Shown: positions 1 through 10,036, numbered from the stretch's first letter. The stretch: DNA of 64,000 bases from Bacillus dicomae (GCF_006494425.1 NZ_VHIV01000003.1:477559-541558); one strand, 5' to 3'. Program-made: numbers and translations. The notes: generated from the letters alone by a model not told the origin.

Positions 1-357
1 TACTCTAAATTTTATTGATTTTGAAATTATTATTCTAAATAAGGGCTATTACAATTACTGGGTTTATCAATAGAATTTAAAAATTCTCCTTCCTATATAG
101 AGCTTACATATACCTCTAATAATTACTTATTTTCAAAATTCCCTTCTATTTGCACTGCTTTCGCTTGCACTTCAAACTCCCTCCTATTCAAACTTGTAAA
201 GGATATATAACGATTCCTCTTTTTTTCCTAACGTTAAATAAAACACCATTAGTAACGGTTGTTATTTACTTTATAGTGCAAAAGAAGTGTATAGGATAAA
301 GAATGAACTTTTAATAAAATCATTTCTTTAATCTATAATAAGAAGGACATAAAAAAA
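1..357. other. AT-rich intergenic stretch at window start
   Basis: No convincing ORF or RNA gene is visible on either strand. The right edge runs into the terminator of the germination operon. The neighbour to the left is outside the window. Confidence 0.6.
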
Positions 358-403
358 CAAAAAGTTACAAAAATTTTCAAATTAAAATTTTCGTAACTTT
401 TTG
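358..403 (-). terminator. Terminator of the gerA-type operon
   Basis: Inverted repeat AAAAAGTTAC...GTAACTTTTTG with a second internal arm AAAATTTT, lying about 35 bases past the gerAC-like stop. It has A/T runs on both sides, so it may work in both directions. Confidence 0.7.
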
Positions 404-436
404 TTTTCGTGTAAATATAAGGTCAATTGAGACGTC

Positions 437-1630
437 TCACCGTTTTAAACTTGATGCTCCATAATCTTGTATTGTTACATTTATATGATATTTAATCGGT
501 ACTTTACTAAATGTTCGATCCCAATCTTTTTTGACTTTCTCCCATGTTCTCGGGTGCTTAATTCTTAATTGGTTTCCAAAACCCGCAATATCGACTTGAT
601 ATTCTTTTTGTATTTTTTTTGTAACATGATGTACTAAGTGCTTTACTTCTTTTTCAATAGCTTTTTCTTCTCTTTTTAAAAATTCATTTTCAAAATCTTT
701 TCCTGATTGCATCCAATTTTCAGACAAACGCCCTTCTGATTCAATATTTACATCAAAGGAAATATTATTTCCGTTAACATGTGGTATGATTTTGCTTTTT
801 ATTGACTTTATTTCGTATATAATGAGTTTCTTTGATTCTTTATCAAAAGTTTTTACCACACCACCATTCCTTTTTCCGTTTATCCATACTACTCCTTCCA
901 ATTCCTGTTCATTTAAAAAGCCCATCAACTTTTTTGTCTTCCCTTTAATTACAGCAGCTCCTGCAAATTTTGTTTCTCCTTTTATCGAGATTACATTTTG
1001 CAAAAGAAAACTGGATCCTGACCGCATCTTTCCTTCCAATTTAGCGAGCGATACAGGAGGTAAAATCCTTGTTGTTCTATTTCTATTATCTGCAATTCCA
1101 GACAAACGAAATGCTGGGATTTCTCCTTTTTTGTTTGATTCCAGTACCTCCTTCGCTAGACCCTTGCTAATTAAGAGCATACAGCTAAGCCGAACTTCAT
1201 TGTCACGGAGATACTGTTCAAGTAATTGTTCTAAACTGTATGTACGTACAAGATTATCACTAATAACAATGTTTTTTAAATGTGGGCTGAACATTGTGCT
1301 CTCTCTTTTCAATGAAAACTCACGAACAATTTGATGAATGGAATCACCAGTCTCAGAAACATTTATATAACGTTTTTGTTGTCCATTTCCTTTACTTTGT
1401 GCTTGCGAACTAACAATTTGATAAGTAGCTGTTATAAGGTTTCTTTTAGGATAACCTCCTTCCTCATCCTCTTTCTCAATTATTGAATCCTTCCCTTTAT
1501 CTAGTGCTATACCTGCAGTTAAGCTCAACTCTTCTACTTCTTTACTGCTCCAACATCCTGTTAAAAATAGAAGCAAAAGCGTCCCTAACAAAGCCAAATA
1601 GAACCGCATATAATTAAATTTATGTTTCAC
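437..1630 (-). CDS. GerAC-like spore germination lipoprotein (Ger(x)C family)
   Basis: C subunit of a GerA-type germinant receptor, a lipoprotein expected on the outer face of the spore inner membrane, where A, B and C subunits together sense nutrients. The 397-residue protein opens with basic residues, a hydrophobic stretch and the lipobox LTGC (Cys at about residue 26), then the family hallmark WSSKEVEELSL just after the lipid-modified Cys. Length is normal for Ger(x)C proteins. The start is a GTG whose last bases overlap the upstream gerAB-like stop (GTGA), with an AAAAGGAGG site in front, so the two genes are probably translationally coupled. It is the last gene of the operon. The paralogue (gerR, gerK, gerL and so on) cannot be assigned from sequence alone. 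Confidence 0.92.
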   Translation of the reverse strand: MKHKFNYMRFYLALLGTLLLLFLTGCWSSKEVEELSLTAGIALDKGKDSIIEKEDEEGGYPKRNLITATYQIVSSQAQSKGNGQQKRYINVSETGDSIHQIVREFSLKRESTMFSPHLKNIVISDNLVRTYSLEQLLEQYLRDNEVRLSCMLLISKGLAKEVLESNKKGEIPAFRLSGIADNRNRTTRILPPVSLAKLEGKMRSGSSFLLQNVISIKGETKFAGAAVIKGKTKKLMGFLNEQELEGVVWINGKRNGGVVKTFDKESKKLIIYEIKSIKSKIIPHVNGNNISFDVNIESEGRLSENWMQSGKDFENEFLKREEKAIEKEVKHLVHHVTKKIQKEYQVDIAGFGNQLRIKHPRTWEKVKKDWDRTFSKVPIKYHINVTIQDYGASSLKR

Positions 1631-2718
1631 ACTACTCCTCCTTTTAATCGCGTAATAATAAGAAGAAGCAGTGGTAGTAAACCAAATAAAAATAATGCAA
1701 CATTACCGAGCATATCCCCCAATTTAAGCAAGTCATTTATATTTTTCGAAGTCATAGCAATGATGTAAATGATTGGAATCAAAGCAAAAATAAACGGATG
1801 AATACTCTTTTTAAAGAGTTGCGCTAATCCTAATGCAGCTGCATAGTAACTAATCGTATAGGTAGCAAATATTTGCATAATCCATATTACAAGCAGTAAA
1901 GATTCAAAACGTTCAAATATCAAACCAGAAATTTCAAAACTGCGCATAAGGTCAATTGTCGGCCATGTTCTTGTTACAACCCCATCAATTGATAATGCAC
2001 CAATGACCATTACAACAGTTATTACATAAAAGATTAACGGTATAGAAATTCCAACTAAAATAGCTTTTACTGCTTTCTTTCGTTGTTCCATAAATACCAA
2101 AAGAATTAACATAATTTCAGGACCTGTATATGCGAGAGACGTTGTTTTTATCCCATCTAACACTGGTTTAATTCCCAAACCTAATACGGGACGGAGATTA
2201 TCTATCTCGAATATTCCGATACTCATAAAGGAAATGATTAAAAAAATAAAAACAGTAATAGGAAATATTATTTCAAACATCCGTGCAATTGAATTAATAC
2301 CACCCATAATTAAATAGAGACCTATCCACATAAAAGGCATAACAATAGCCCATGTGGGGGTTCCTTCGAGCAAAAAAAAGCTTATTACTTCTGCCATTGA
2401 ACGAATTTGAAATGCTGAAGTTGTAAGAAAATACCCTATAATAAGAAAACTAAGCAATCTGCCTATCCATTTCCCTACAATATCTTGACTGTATTGGTAA
2501 AATGTTTTTTCTGGAAACTGCTGACTTAATTTGACCATAATTACTCCTGAAACCATTGCGAGTATCCCACCTAATATCACACTTAACCATACATCTGGTG
2601 TTTTCACTTTTTCCACAGATGCTCTGGGCAAAGTGAGAATTCCTGTCCCAAGTATGTAATTTACAATTATAACAACTGCTTGTGAAGTTGTTATTCGGTC
2701 TTTAGGTATAGTAATCAC
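1627..2718 (-). CDS. GerAB-like germination permease (endospore germination permease family)
   Basis: B subunit of the GerA-type receptor, an APC-superfamily integral membrane protein thought to bind the germinant. The 363 residues are hydrophobic throughout with about ten membrane segments. The N-terminal region contains the small-residue segment NYILGTGILTLPR, typical of the first broken helix in this family. It follows the gerAA-like gene by 26 bases and overlaps the gerAC-like gene by 4 bases, so the three form one transcription unit. Whether this receptor recognises amino acids or nucleosides cannot be read from the sequence. Confidence 0.93.
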   Translation of the reverse strand: MITIPKDRITTSQAVVIIVNYILGTGILTLPRASVEKVKTPDVWLSVILGGILAMVSGVIMVKLSQQFPEKTFYQYSQDIVGKWIGRLLSFLIIGYFLTTSAFQIRSMAEVISFFLLEGTPTWAIVMPFMWIGLYLIMGGINSIARMFEIIFPITVFIFLIISFMSIGIFEIDNLRPVLGLGIKPVLDGIKTTSLAYTGPEIMLILLVFMEQRKKAVKAILVGISIPLIFYVITVVMVIGALSIDGVVTRTWPTIDLMRSFEISGLIFERFESLLLVIWIMQIFATYTISYYAAALGLAQLFKKSIHPFIFALIPIIYIIAMTSKNINDLLKLGDMLGNVALFLFGLLPLLLLIITRLKGGVV

Positions 2719-2744
2719 TGAAGGCCACTTCCTTTCGTCATCAG

Positions 2745-4319
2745 CTACCTTTTGCGGATAGTTTTTTTGGTATGCATTATTTTCGGTCGACGTCTCATTA
2801 TTTTTAATGGCATGCGAACCATAAAATCTTTCCAGTCACTGAATCGATATGGAACAGCAGGGCTGGTATAAGGAACGCCAAAACTTTTCAGTTTCACTAA
2901 ATGACTGCAAAGTAAAAGAAAGAAGAGAATAACTCCATACAATCCAAATATCGCAGCACAAAACATAGCTACAAAACGAAGAATGCGTAACGTAATTCCC
3001 ACACTATATTGCGGAATAGTAAAAGAAGAAATAGCTGTTACCGCAACAACGATAACCATTATTGGACTAACAATTCCTGCTTCTACGGCAGCCTGACCAA
3101 TTATTAAACCGCCCACAATTCCCATTGCCGGTCCAATCGGTTTAGGCAGACGTAAACCTGCTTCTCGTAAAACTTCGATAGCTACTTCCATAATTAACGC
3201 TTCTATTAAAGCGGGAAAAGGAACTCCTTCTCTCGATCCGATAATAGAAATAGCGAGCTTAGTGGGAATTAATCCTGGATGAAATGAAATGAAAGAAATA
3301 TACAGTGCTGGAGCAAATAATGAAACAAAAGCTGTCATGAAGCGTAATAAGCGGAGAAGTGTACCAGGAAGCCACCTTTCATAATAATCTTCTGGTGATT
3401 GCAGCAGCATGCTAAATGTAACTGGAGCAATTAAAACAAATGGTGTTCCATCTAACAAAATAGCTACTCGACCTTCCATCAAAGCACTAATAACACGATC
3501 AGGTCGTTCTGTATTTTGAATTTGCGGAAAAGGACTTAGATAATTATCTTCAATGAGTTGCTCTATATAACCAGATTCGAGTACACTATCTATGTCAATT
3601 TTCTGAATTCTGTTTTTTATTTCATCCACCAATTCTGTACTAGCAAGATCTTTAATAAATGCGACAACTAACTCTTTCTTTGCACGTTCTCCTACTGGTA
3701 GCTTTACTAATGATAAGCTCTCATCCGCACAATGTCGTCGCAAAAGTGAGGTATTATCACTTAATACTTCAGTAAAACCGACCCGTGGCCCTCTGACTAA
3801 TGCCTCCGATACTGGTTCTTCAATGTTTCGTTTATTTGCTTTTGTTGTACCAAGAATAAACACATCTGCTAAACCATCAATTAAAAGAGCTGTTGAACCT
3901 ATCAATACTTTGGGTATTAAATCTTTTATGTAATGGACTTCTGCTACTTCACTAATTGTAAGAACTTTATTTTTAATATATTCTTTTGAAACAGTCCCCT
4001 CCACATAAGAAGATTCATTTTTATATTCATCAGAAAAATCATCCATTAGTAATTTCATAATATGTTTGTCAATTATCTCTTTATCTGATAGACCATCAAC
4101 AAAAACGATCCCAGCCTGAATATCTGTGCGCCCAATATTAAACTTCCGAAACCGAACATCAGAATTATGTCCGATTTGTTGCTTTATAAGTTCTAAGTTA
4201 GAGGCAAAATTATTTGTGAAATGAACGATTGTATTTTGAGAAGGTTTATATTCTTGTTTCGTTTTACTTTGAATATTATTTTTTTTCACTTGTTTGTCTC
4301 TTGACTTCCACCAACTCAT
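2745..4319 (-). CDS. GerAA-like spore germination protein (A subunit)
   Basis: A subunit of the GerA-type receptor: a long N-terminal soluble part followed by a C-terminal membrane region with several helices (from about residue 300 of 524), matching the family. Recognisable stretches are [10 protein letters not shown] and the [15 protein letters not shown] segment. I place the start at the ATG giving [11 protein letters not shown] longer reading from a TTG at 4463 is possible but adds 48 residues that are a frame-shadow of the small upstream ORF, and the ATG overlaps that ORF's TGA in an ATGA junction, the usual arrangement for coupled genes. It is followed after 26 bases by the gerAB-like gene. 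Confidence 0.9.
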   Translation of the reverse strand: MSWWKSRDKQVKKNNIQSKTKQEYKPSQNTIVHFTNNFASNLELIKQQIGHNSDVRFRKFNIGRTDIQAGIVFVDGLSDKEIIDKHIMKLLMDDFSDEYKNESSYVEGTVSKEYIKNKVLTISEVAEVHYIKDLIPKVLIGSTALLIDGLADVFILGTTKANKRNIEEPVSEALVRGPRVGFTEVLSDNTSLLRRHCADESLSLVKLPVGERAKKELVVAFIKDLASTELVDEIKNRIQKIDIDSVLESGYIEQLIEDNYLSPFPQIQNTERPDRVISALMEGRVAILLDGTPFVLIAPVTFSMLLQSPEDYYERWLPGTLLRLLRFMTAFVSLFAPALYISFISFHPGLIPTKLAISIIGSREGVPFPALIEALIMEVAIEVLREAGLRLPKPIGPAMGIVGGLIIGQAAVEAGIVSPIMVIVVAVTAISSFTIPQYSVGITLRILRFVAMFCAAIFGLYGVILFFLLLCSHLVKLKSFGVPYTSPAVPYRFSDWKDFMVRMPLKIMRRRPKIMHTKKTIRKR

Positions 4320-4450
4320 TCTTCCCACTCTTTCTCTGACATACGAACCCAATGAAAAAATCTTGAGATAGTATACGGAATTAAAAACAAGATAAAAGCT
4401 TGTACAAAGACTTTCCAATCCGGAAGATAAGAAGTAATTATGTTCCACAT
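4316..4450 (-). CDS. Small one-helix protein heading the germination operon (44 aa, hypothetical)
   Basis: Not recognised as a named family. An ATG preceded by GGGTGAT at about 5 bases spacing opens a 44-codon frame starting [15 protein letters not shown] and ending SEKEWEE. It holds one hydrophobic stretch (roughly residues 14-30, [15 protein letters not shown]) flanked by Trp/Arg/Lys residues, so it looks like a single-pass membrane microprotein with a charged tail. Its TGA overlaps the ATG of the GerAA-like gene (ATGA), implying translational coupling. Small D-type accessory subunits of about 80 residues with two helices are known in some GerA operons; this one is shorter and the link is inference. 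It could alternatively be only a leader ORF whose job is to feed ribosomes to gerAA. Confidence 0.6.
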   Translation of the reverse strand: MWNIITSYLPDWKVFVQAFILFLIPYTISRFFHWVRMSEKEWEE

Positions 4451-4717
4451 TTTTATCACCCAATTTATATACTCTGCTAGGATTGAGATTTCTAAAAAAC
4501 GATATGTACTTAATAAAAAATAACGATAAGATTAAAGAGCAGAAAAGCTAGACATTATGCTTATTTCGTACCAATAACCTAGTTAGTATAAAAACATTTC
4601 TGACCTAAAATACCATTTCCAATTATAATTTGTTAGATATTATCTCCTTTTCCCTTATTTATATGCCCGCATTTGAATTTCAAATAATATAAGGATCGAT
4701 GATATTTCCTCTTAAAG

Positions 4718-4749
4718 AAAAAAAGATGCTAGAAGATAGCATCTTTTTT
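4718..4749 (-). terminator. Terminator downstream of glnL
   Basis: Hairpin AAGATGCTA-GAAGA-TAGCATCTT with A and T runs on both flanks, able to act in both directions. It lies 260 bases past the glnL stop in the direction of glnKL transcription. The rest of the 4451-5007 gap is AT-rich with no ORF. Confidence 0.7.
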
Positions 4750-5007
4750 CAACTCAACTTACTATGTATTTATATTTTATTGTGGAAATACTCATTTTTT
4801 TAAATGAATATTAATGTTTAAAAAAATAAAAAATACATATTCTTTTGTTCTAAGTTCATACACTTCTACCAAATCGATACGGAATTTTCTGATTTTAAAT
4901 TCAATATGAAATAAAGGAAAATCCTCTCTTAGAAAAACTATATAAAACAAATAACATGAAAACAACTATCAATCTATTAATTGAACGTAATAATGAGCAA
5001 GAGTTTA

Positions 5008-5952
5008 TCATCTTAATTCCAAGTGTATTCGTTTTGCTTCAAAATAAAGAACTTGAATAAATTTTTTCGTATCAATACGAGCAGGTAATGTTGGTTCATT
5101 ATTCAATTCTGTCATCTTTCTCCTTACGGTAGTAAAATCAAAAAATCTAGAAGCATAATTTTCGAACTTCGGGTTTAAAAAATCAGTAAGTCCAAGGGAG
5201 GCTAAATGGTCTAATGATTGATAAATTGCTCTCCGAATCCGTTGTTTGGAAGCTTCTATGAACCTTTTTAATTCGGTATCTTCAGCTGAATCCCCAAGTT
5301 TTTTTTGAGCTAAATTCATAAAAATCTCTTTTAGTGAGGGAAAACCTTGTTCCAACGTGTTATCTTGTTCATATTTATATAAATAATCTAGCATATCCAT
5401 TAAATCTTTACTTCCACTCTCACTGGCTATTCCTAATTCAGACAAAAGAAAATGAATGGAATTTTGAAAATGATTAAAAGTATTTAAATGTTTTTCATTA
5501 CGGTATTTTTCTTGCACACTTGAATTACTATCCAATTTTAGTACCGTATTAAGCGATTCTTGAATGTTTTTTATCGATTTTTCCAAACGAATTCGTTCAA
5601 TGACTTTCCGAACAACTGTTAATACTTCAATCCGGTTAATCGGCTTAATAATATAGTATTCAACGCCAAGCGAATAAGCTTCAGCAATTAATTCTTTTGA
5701 TTCTACTTGAGAGACCATGATGATTTTCCCTTTAAACGAAGGTTTTATTTGACGAATTGTTTTTATTCCATCTTGAATCGGCATTAACAAATCGATAAAT
5801 AAAATGTCTATATTTTTAAGGATTAGCATTTGTTGCTCTAAAGATAAACCATCCTCAGCTTCTCCTATAACCTCCCCAAGATCTTCATCCTCGATAATTT
5901 GAGCCAACATTGAGCGAACCGCTTTTTCATCATCTACTATATAAAAATACAT
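5008..5952 (-). CDS. glnL: Response regulator GlnL (YcbB type)
   Basis: Cytoplasmic response regulator of the GlnK-GlnL pair, which in B. subtilis activates glsA-glnT in response to glutamine. The receiver domain fills residues 1-120: acidic pair at residues 7-8 (VDDE), the phospho-acceptor Asp54 in FIDLLMP, and the Lys of YYIIKP near 103. The remainder (about 150-314) is the YcbB-type DNA-binding domain rather than an OmpR or NarL helix-turn-helix. The start has AAAGGGTGA seven bases upstream and sits 4 bases after the glnK stop, so the two are co-translated. The nearby glutaminase and symporter genes support the assignment. Confidence 0.9.
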   Translation of the reverse strand: MYFYIVDDEKAVRSMLAQIIEDEDLGEVIGEAEDGLSLEQQMLILKNIDILFIDLLMPIQDGIKTIRQIKPSFKGKIIMVSQVESKELIAEAYSLGVEYYIIKPINRIEVLTVVRKVIERIRLEKSIKNIQESLNTVLKLDSNSSVQEKYRNEKHLNTFNHFQNSIHFLLSELGIASESGSKDLMDMLDYLYKYEQDNTLEQGFPSLKEIFMNLAQKKLGDSAEDTELKRFIEASKQRIRRAIYQSLDHLASLGLTDFLNPKFENYASRFFDFTTVRRKMTELNNEPTLPARIDTKKFIQVLYFEAKRIHLELR

Positions 5953-5956
5953 AGAA

Positions 5957-7273
5957 TCACCCTTTCGAAATTATATGATCAATCCCTAATCTAATTATAA
6001 AAATTGATCCTTTTCCTTCGGTTCTGTCCTCAAGCGTAACATCACCTTCAAGTTGTTCGACCATTTCTTTAACATACGATAATCCGATACCTGTCGATGG
6101 ATTGCCTAAATCATCATATTTAGAAGTAAACCCAGGCTCAAAAATTGAATCTTTATATTTTGAAGAAATACCGGGACCATTATCGCCTATTTGAAATTCA
6201 ACAAAATGGTGGTCTTTATTAATGTCAATTGTGATGGTTCCCATACCTTGGATAGCCTCTACAGCGTTTGTAACGATATTATTTATAATAGATAAGATTG
6301 TGTAAATATGATAATGAGGATGCACACCATCAATTTTATACACAAATTGAATGTCTTTCTCTAGCAACCGTGCATATTTCGCATTTGCCCGTATAATGAT
6401 ATTTACTAGTTCATGTACAGACATATAATCTGTAAAACTTTCATCAGAAATTAATTTTGAAAGTCCCGCAAAAATACGTTGGTTATCTTTTTTAACGTCA
6501 TGGACCTCACCAGCAATTTGTAATGCCTGTTGCCTTAAATCCCCAAACTGAAAATCCATCTGTTTGTGCTCAAAAGAGTCTAAAGTTTTATATAAATCAT
6601 AGGATTTTTTTGTTATATTCTCAGCATCTTGTAATGTTTTTTTTAAATGAACAGCATCTTCATATAAATTAGAGATGAGCATGAGCATGTGTTCATTTTG
6701 TTTCTTTATGTGTTTCTCCCTTGATTGCGCTTCATACAATTTCATCATATTGAAAAAGCTTAGAACTATAAAACTATGGGAACATGCGATAACAATGATC
6801 TCATTTATTGCCTCGGATGTGATCGATGTTTTTAATACGAAATATTGAATCATTAATTCCACACAGTCTGACAGTATTTCAATCATGCAACCAATCAAAC
6901 CAATCATTAGTGGTTGATGATAAAAACGTTTAATTTTTGCTAAATGAAAGAGATACGAATAAGTAAAATAAAAGAAAAAACTAGGATAGTGAGTATGAAA
7001 AGCGGCTAGCCAATCCATATTTCCCTTTATAATGACATCCATTGAGATACGAAATACTACCACGACTATCGCTGTTAAAAAACCCGGTAAAAATGCTGGA
7101 ATTCGTCGAAACAATAACAAAAAAAAGAAAAATGTTGGTGCACCAAAGCTCATTCTAAATGTTTCATTTAAAGGAAATGACTTTATTTCACCTACTAAGG
7201 GTACTGTAAGTATCATTAAAACGAGAATATAGATGTCTTTTTTTACTAAATTACTAAGATTCAAAATAATCAC
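5957..7273 (-). CDS. glnK: Sensor histidine kinase GlnK (YcbA type)
   Basis: Membrane sensor kinase for glutamine, partner of GlnL. Residues 1-180 contain about five to six hydrophobic segments without a large external domain. A short coiled linker (about 183-230) leads to a phospho-acceptor region with His258 in EVHDVKKDNQR, then a HATPase_c domain with N-box NNIVTNAVEAI, DNGPGIS and GIGLSYVKEM. This belongs to the compact GlnK/CitA-like HisKA variant rather than the classical H-E-x-x-P type. The start is a GTG in the track reading; the upstream GAAAGTGAGA is a weak site, so a start a few codons later is possible. Length (438) is close to B. subtilis GlnK. Confidence 0.88.
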   Translation of the reverse strand: MIILNLSNLVKKDIYILVLMILTVPLVGEIKSFPLNETFRMSFGAPTFFFFLLLFRRIPAFLPGFLTAIVVVVFRISMDVIIKGNMDWLAAFHTHYPSFFFYFTYSYLFHLAKIKRFYHQPLMIGLIGCMIEILSDCVELMIQYFVLKTSITSEAINEIIVIACSHSFIVLSFFNMMKLYEAQSREKHIKKQNEHMLMLISNLYEDAVHLKKTLQDAENITKKSYDLYKTLDSFEHKQMDFQFGDLRQQALQIAGEVHDVKKDNQRIFAGLSKLISDESFTDYMSVHELVNIIIRANAKYARLLEKDIQFVYKIDGVHPHYHIYTILSIINNIVTNAVEAIQGMGTITIDINKDHHFVEFQIGDNGPGISSKYKDSIFEPGFTSKYDDLGNPSTGIGLSYVKEMVEQLEGDVTLEDRTEGKGSIFIIRLGIDHIISKG

Positions 7274-7438
7274 TTCTCACTTTCGCCTAACAGTCAGTAT
7301 ACAAACCTATTTGCATTAATACAATACTTACTCTATTTTTTTCAAAAACTGATAAATAAGATATAAACGAAAGCATTATAGATTGTGAGTATTCATTACA
7401 CTCTTCTACTTTAGAAAGATACTTTATAACTCAAAAAT

Positions 7439-7464
7439 GTTCAGACACAATATAAGGTCTGAAC
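7439..7464 (-). terminator. Terminator after glsA
   Basis: Perfect 8-bp stem GTTCAGAC/GTCTGAAC with TTTTTG following on the minus strand, about 45 bases past the glsA stop. The same stem core appears in the glnT-glsA gap. Confidence 0.8.
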
Positions 7465-7506
7465 ACTTTTGGACTCGCTCTAACACCAAAATATCTGTGC
7501 TCCTTT

Positions 7507-8487
7507 TTAAAATATACTTAAATCCCATTCTTTTGCAATATGTTCTAACAACATAATTCCTGGTAAACTATTCCCATACTCATCAATGGCTGGTCCGTAA
7601 ATACCAATACCACATCCATCTTGGAACGATAAATCCTTCCTAGATTTTGAGGGAACAAGTGTCATAATTCCGCCGGATACCCCACTCTTAGCTGGTAATC
7701 CAATGAAAGCAGCAAATTTTCCAGAAGCATTGTACATTCCACAAGTAAGCATTAAAGCTTTTGTTAACCTAGCTACTTCTTTAGGGAGCACTTGTTCTTT
7801 GCGAATAGGATGATATCCATCATGTGCCAGTATAAGCCCTATTAAGGCAATATCTTCTGTATTTATTTCAATCGAACATTGTTTTAGGTAAACCTCTAGT
7901 GTCTCCTCCACATCTGATTCTAGAAAACCGTTCTCCTTTAAATAGTATGCTAATGCTCTATTACGATGAGCCGTTTCCCATTCTGATTGAAATACTATTT
8001 CATTAATAGTGGGACGCTTCTCTATCATTTTTTCAATTAATATGTATATAGATTCTAATTTTTCTTGCACCGATGTCCCTGGCAAAAGTGAAGCTATCGT
8101 AATCGCTCCAGCATTAATCATAGGATTAAAAGGTTTTCCTGGTTTATGTATCTCCAAACGAATAATCGAATTAAAGGCATCTCCAGTTGGCTCTACGTCA
8201 ACTCGTTCTAATACATAAGAAATACCGCGACTTAAACAAGCGGCTATAAAACCGATTACTTTTGATATACTTTGTAATGTGAAAGGTATCTCCCAATCTC
8301 CTGACTTTATCATTGTTCCATCTGGCTTTACTATACAAATACCTAACTGCGATACATTTATTTCCCCCAGAGCTGGAATATAACTGGCGCTTCGTCCCTT
8401 AGCTGCATACGTTCGATAATGAGCTACCCATTGATCTAAGCAAACTTTTTCTTGACCCTCAACTTGAACGCTAGAATCCTTTATCAT
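7507..8487 (-). CDS. glsA: Glutaminase (glutamine to glutamate plus ammonia)
   Basis: Cytoplasmic serine-type glutaminase of the YbgJ/GlsA family, hydrolysing glutamine to glutamate and ammonia. The 326 residues match the family length (about 310-330). The catalytic S-x-x-K motif is seen as Ser73-I-S-Lys76 in LQSISKV, followed by the conserved PFNPMINAGAI segment and MLTCGMYNASGKFA. The start has GGGGGA about 10 bases upstream. It is downstream of the glnT-like transporter on the same strand, with a terminator-like hairpin between them, and next to glnKL, so uptake, hydrolysis and sensing of glutamine sit together. Confidence 0.95.
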   Translation of the reverse strand: MIKDSSVQVEGQEKVCLDQWVAHYRTYAAKGRSASYIPALGEINVSQLGICIVKPDGTMIKSGDWEIPFTLQSISKVIGFIAACLSRGISYVLERVDVEPTGDAFNSIIRLEIHKPGKPFNPMINAGAITIASLLPGTSVQEKLESIYILIEKMIEKRPTINEIVFQSEWETAHRNRALAYYLKENGFLESDVEETLEVYLKQCSIEINTEDIALIGLILAHDGYHPIRKEQVLPKEVARLTKALMLTCGMYNASGKFAAFIGLPAKSGVSGGIMTLVPSKSRKDLSFQDGCGIGIYGPAIDEYGNSLPGIMLLEHIAKEWDLSIF

Positions 8488-8577
8488 TTAATCATATTCC
8501 CCCGTACTATTAACTTTATATAGAATGATTTTTTCTTTACTATAATCAATAATATTTGCACTAGAACCAAGAAAAAT

Positions 8578-8601
8578 ATTCAGACATATTGCAGTCTGAA
8601 T
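8578..8601 (-). terminator. Hairpin between glnT and glsA
   Basis: 8-bp stem ATTCAGAC/GTCTGAAT followed by ATTTTTC on the minus strand, directly after the glnT stop. It should reduce read-through from glnT into glsA, giving a step in expression or separate control. Confidence 0.65.
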
Positions 8602-8611
8602 ATCTTTCTTA

Positions 8612-10036
8612 TTACACACTTTTCTTTTTTGAAGTTTCCTCATAACTATCCCAACATTCAATATTTTCAAGCCCTTTAATGTTTTCTTTATAAAAAATAG
8701 GATCTTTACCAGCTTTTTTCTGGTTTTTATAATCTTGTAACGCCGCAAATGCTACTTTTGAAAGTAAGGTAATAGCAATTAAATTAATAATAACCATAAA
8801 GCCCATAAATAAGTCCGCTAAATCCCATACAATTTGAATCTTTGCAACAGAACCAAATACAATCATAGCCAATACACTTATTCTGTATATCATTAACCAC
8901 ACTTTACTTGTATGTAAGAAGCGAATATTTGTTTCACCATAATAATAGTTGCCAATTAACGCACCAAATCCAAATAAAAAAACAAAGATAGCAAGACAAC
9001 CCGATGCCCAAGGACCGATGTGTTCACTTAATGCTGCTTGTGTCAGTGCAATACCATTTAACCCCGGTTGTTTATATGCATCAGACAGCAAAATAATAAA
9101 GGCAGTGCTAGTACAAATGATTAGCGTATCCGTTAATACACCAAATGCTTGAATCAGTCCTTGTTTCACCGGATGGCTTGTTGTTGCTGTTGCGGCAACG
9201 TTTGGTGCACTTCCCATACCAGCTTCATTTGAGAATAAACCGCGTTTAACTCCATTCATAAGTGCTGCACCAATTGAACCACCTGCTATTTGTTTAAAAC
9301 CAAATGCGTTTTGAACAATAAGAGAAAGAACTTCCGGCATTTTTGATATGTTGGTAACTACAACAAATAATGCAACTCCAATGTATAATACCGCTAAAAA
9401 TACCACCTTGTATTCGGCCATTTTTGCAATACGTTGTACACCACCAAAGATAATTGCAGCGAAAGCAATGGCCATGATTATCCCAACTGTTAGACGATCT
9501 GTACCAAATGAGTTTTGAAAAGCGATTGTAACTGTATTTGATTGTACTGAATTGAATACAAGACCAAAAGTAATTGTGATTAAAATAGAGAATAATACTC
9601 CCATCCAACGTTTATTCAACCCTTTTTCCATATAATAGGATGGACCACCGCGGAAGCCAGTTTTATCTTTTACTTTATATATCTGTGCTAATGTGCTTTC
9701 AACAAAACTGGATGCCGAGCTAATAATAGAAATAATCCACATCCAAAATACAGCTCCAGGACCCCCTAATGCTATCGCAATCGCAATTCCTGTGATATTC
9801 CCTGTTCCAACGCGAGCTGCCATACCAATACAAAACGCTTGAAAAGGAGAGATTTGATCTTTAGAACCACTTTTTCCCTCCATTAATACACGGACCATCT
9901 CTTTTAACATTCGAAACTGTACAAAATTCAATTTAAATGTAAAGTAAATTCCGCAAATAACAAGCATAACAATTAACAATTTAGACCATAAAAAATCATT
10001 CGTTGATCCGACTAAATCTACAAAAAATCTTTCCAT
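8612..10036 (-). CDS. glnT: Sodium:alanine/glutamine symporter (AlsT/GlnT, AGCS family)
   Basis: Integral membrane sodium symporter of the AGCS family importing glutamine or alanine. The 474-residue protein has about ten membrane segments and family motifs ARVGTGNITGIAIAI, GGPGAVFWMW and FSNEAGMGSAPNVAA. I prefer the ATG at 10036 (MERFFVD) because GGAGTG lies at good spacing; a start 11 codons earlier lacks a site. The neighbouring glutaminase and GlnKL argue for glutamine as the substrate, as in B. subtilis glsA-glnT, though here the transporter gene comes first. A cre-like box lies about 410 bases upstream. Confidence 0.9.
   Translation of the reverse strand: MERFFVDLVGSTNDFLWSKLLIVMLVICGIYFTFKLNFVQFRMLKEMVRVLMEGKSGSKDQISPFQAFCIGMAARVGTGNITGIAIAIALGGPGAVFWMWIISIISSASSFVESTLAQIYKVKDKTGFRGGPSYYMEKGLNKRWMGVLFSILITITFGLVFNSVQSNTVTIAFQNSFGTDRLTVGIIMAIAFAAIIFGGVQRIAKMAEYKVVFLAVLYIGVALFVVVTNISKMPEVLSLIVQNAFGFKQIAGGSIGAALMNGVKRGLFSNEAGMGSAPNVAATATTSHPVKQGLIQAFGVLTDTLIICTSTAFIILLSDAYKQPGLNGIALTQAALSEHIGPWASGCLAIFVFLFGFGALIGNYYYGETNIRFLHTSKVWLMIYRISVLAMIVFGSVAKIQIVWDLADLFMGFMVIINLIAITLLSKVAFAALQDYKNQKKAGKDPIFYKENIKGLENIECWDSYEETSKKKSV

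Noticed and set aside
4317-4463. N-terminal extension of the GerAA protein from a TTG start
   Set aside because: It is the shadow of the 44-codon ORF; the ATG at 4319 fits the family start and the ATGA overlap.
9294-9608. 104-codon minus-strand frame inside glnT
   Set aside because: Frame shadow; composition is of shifted membrane-protein codons.
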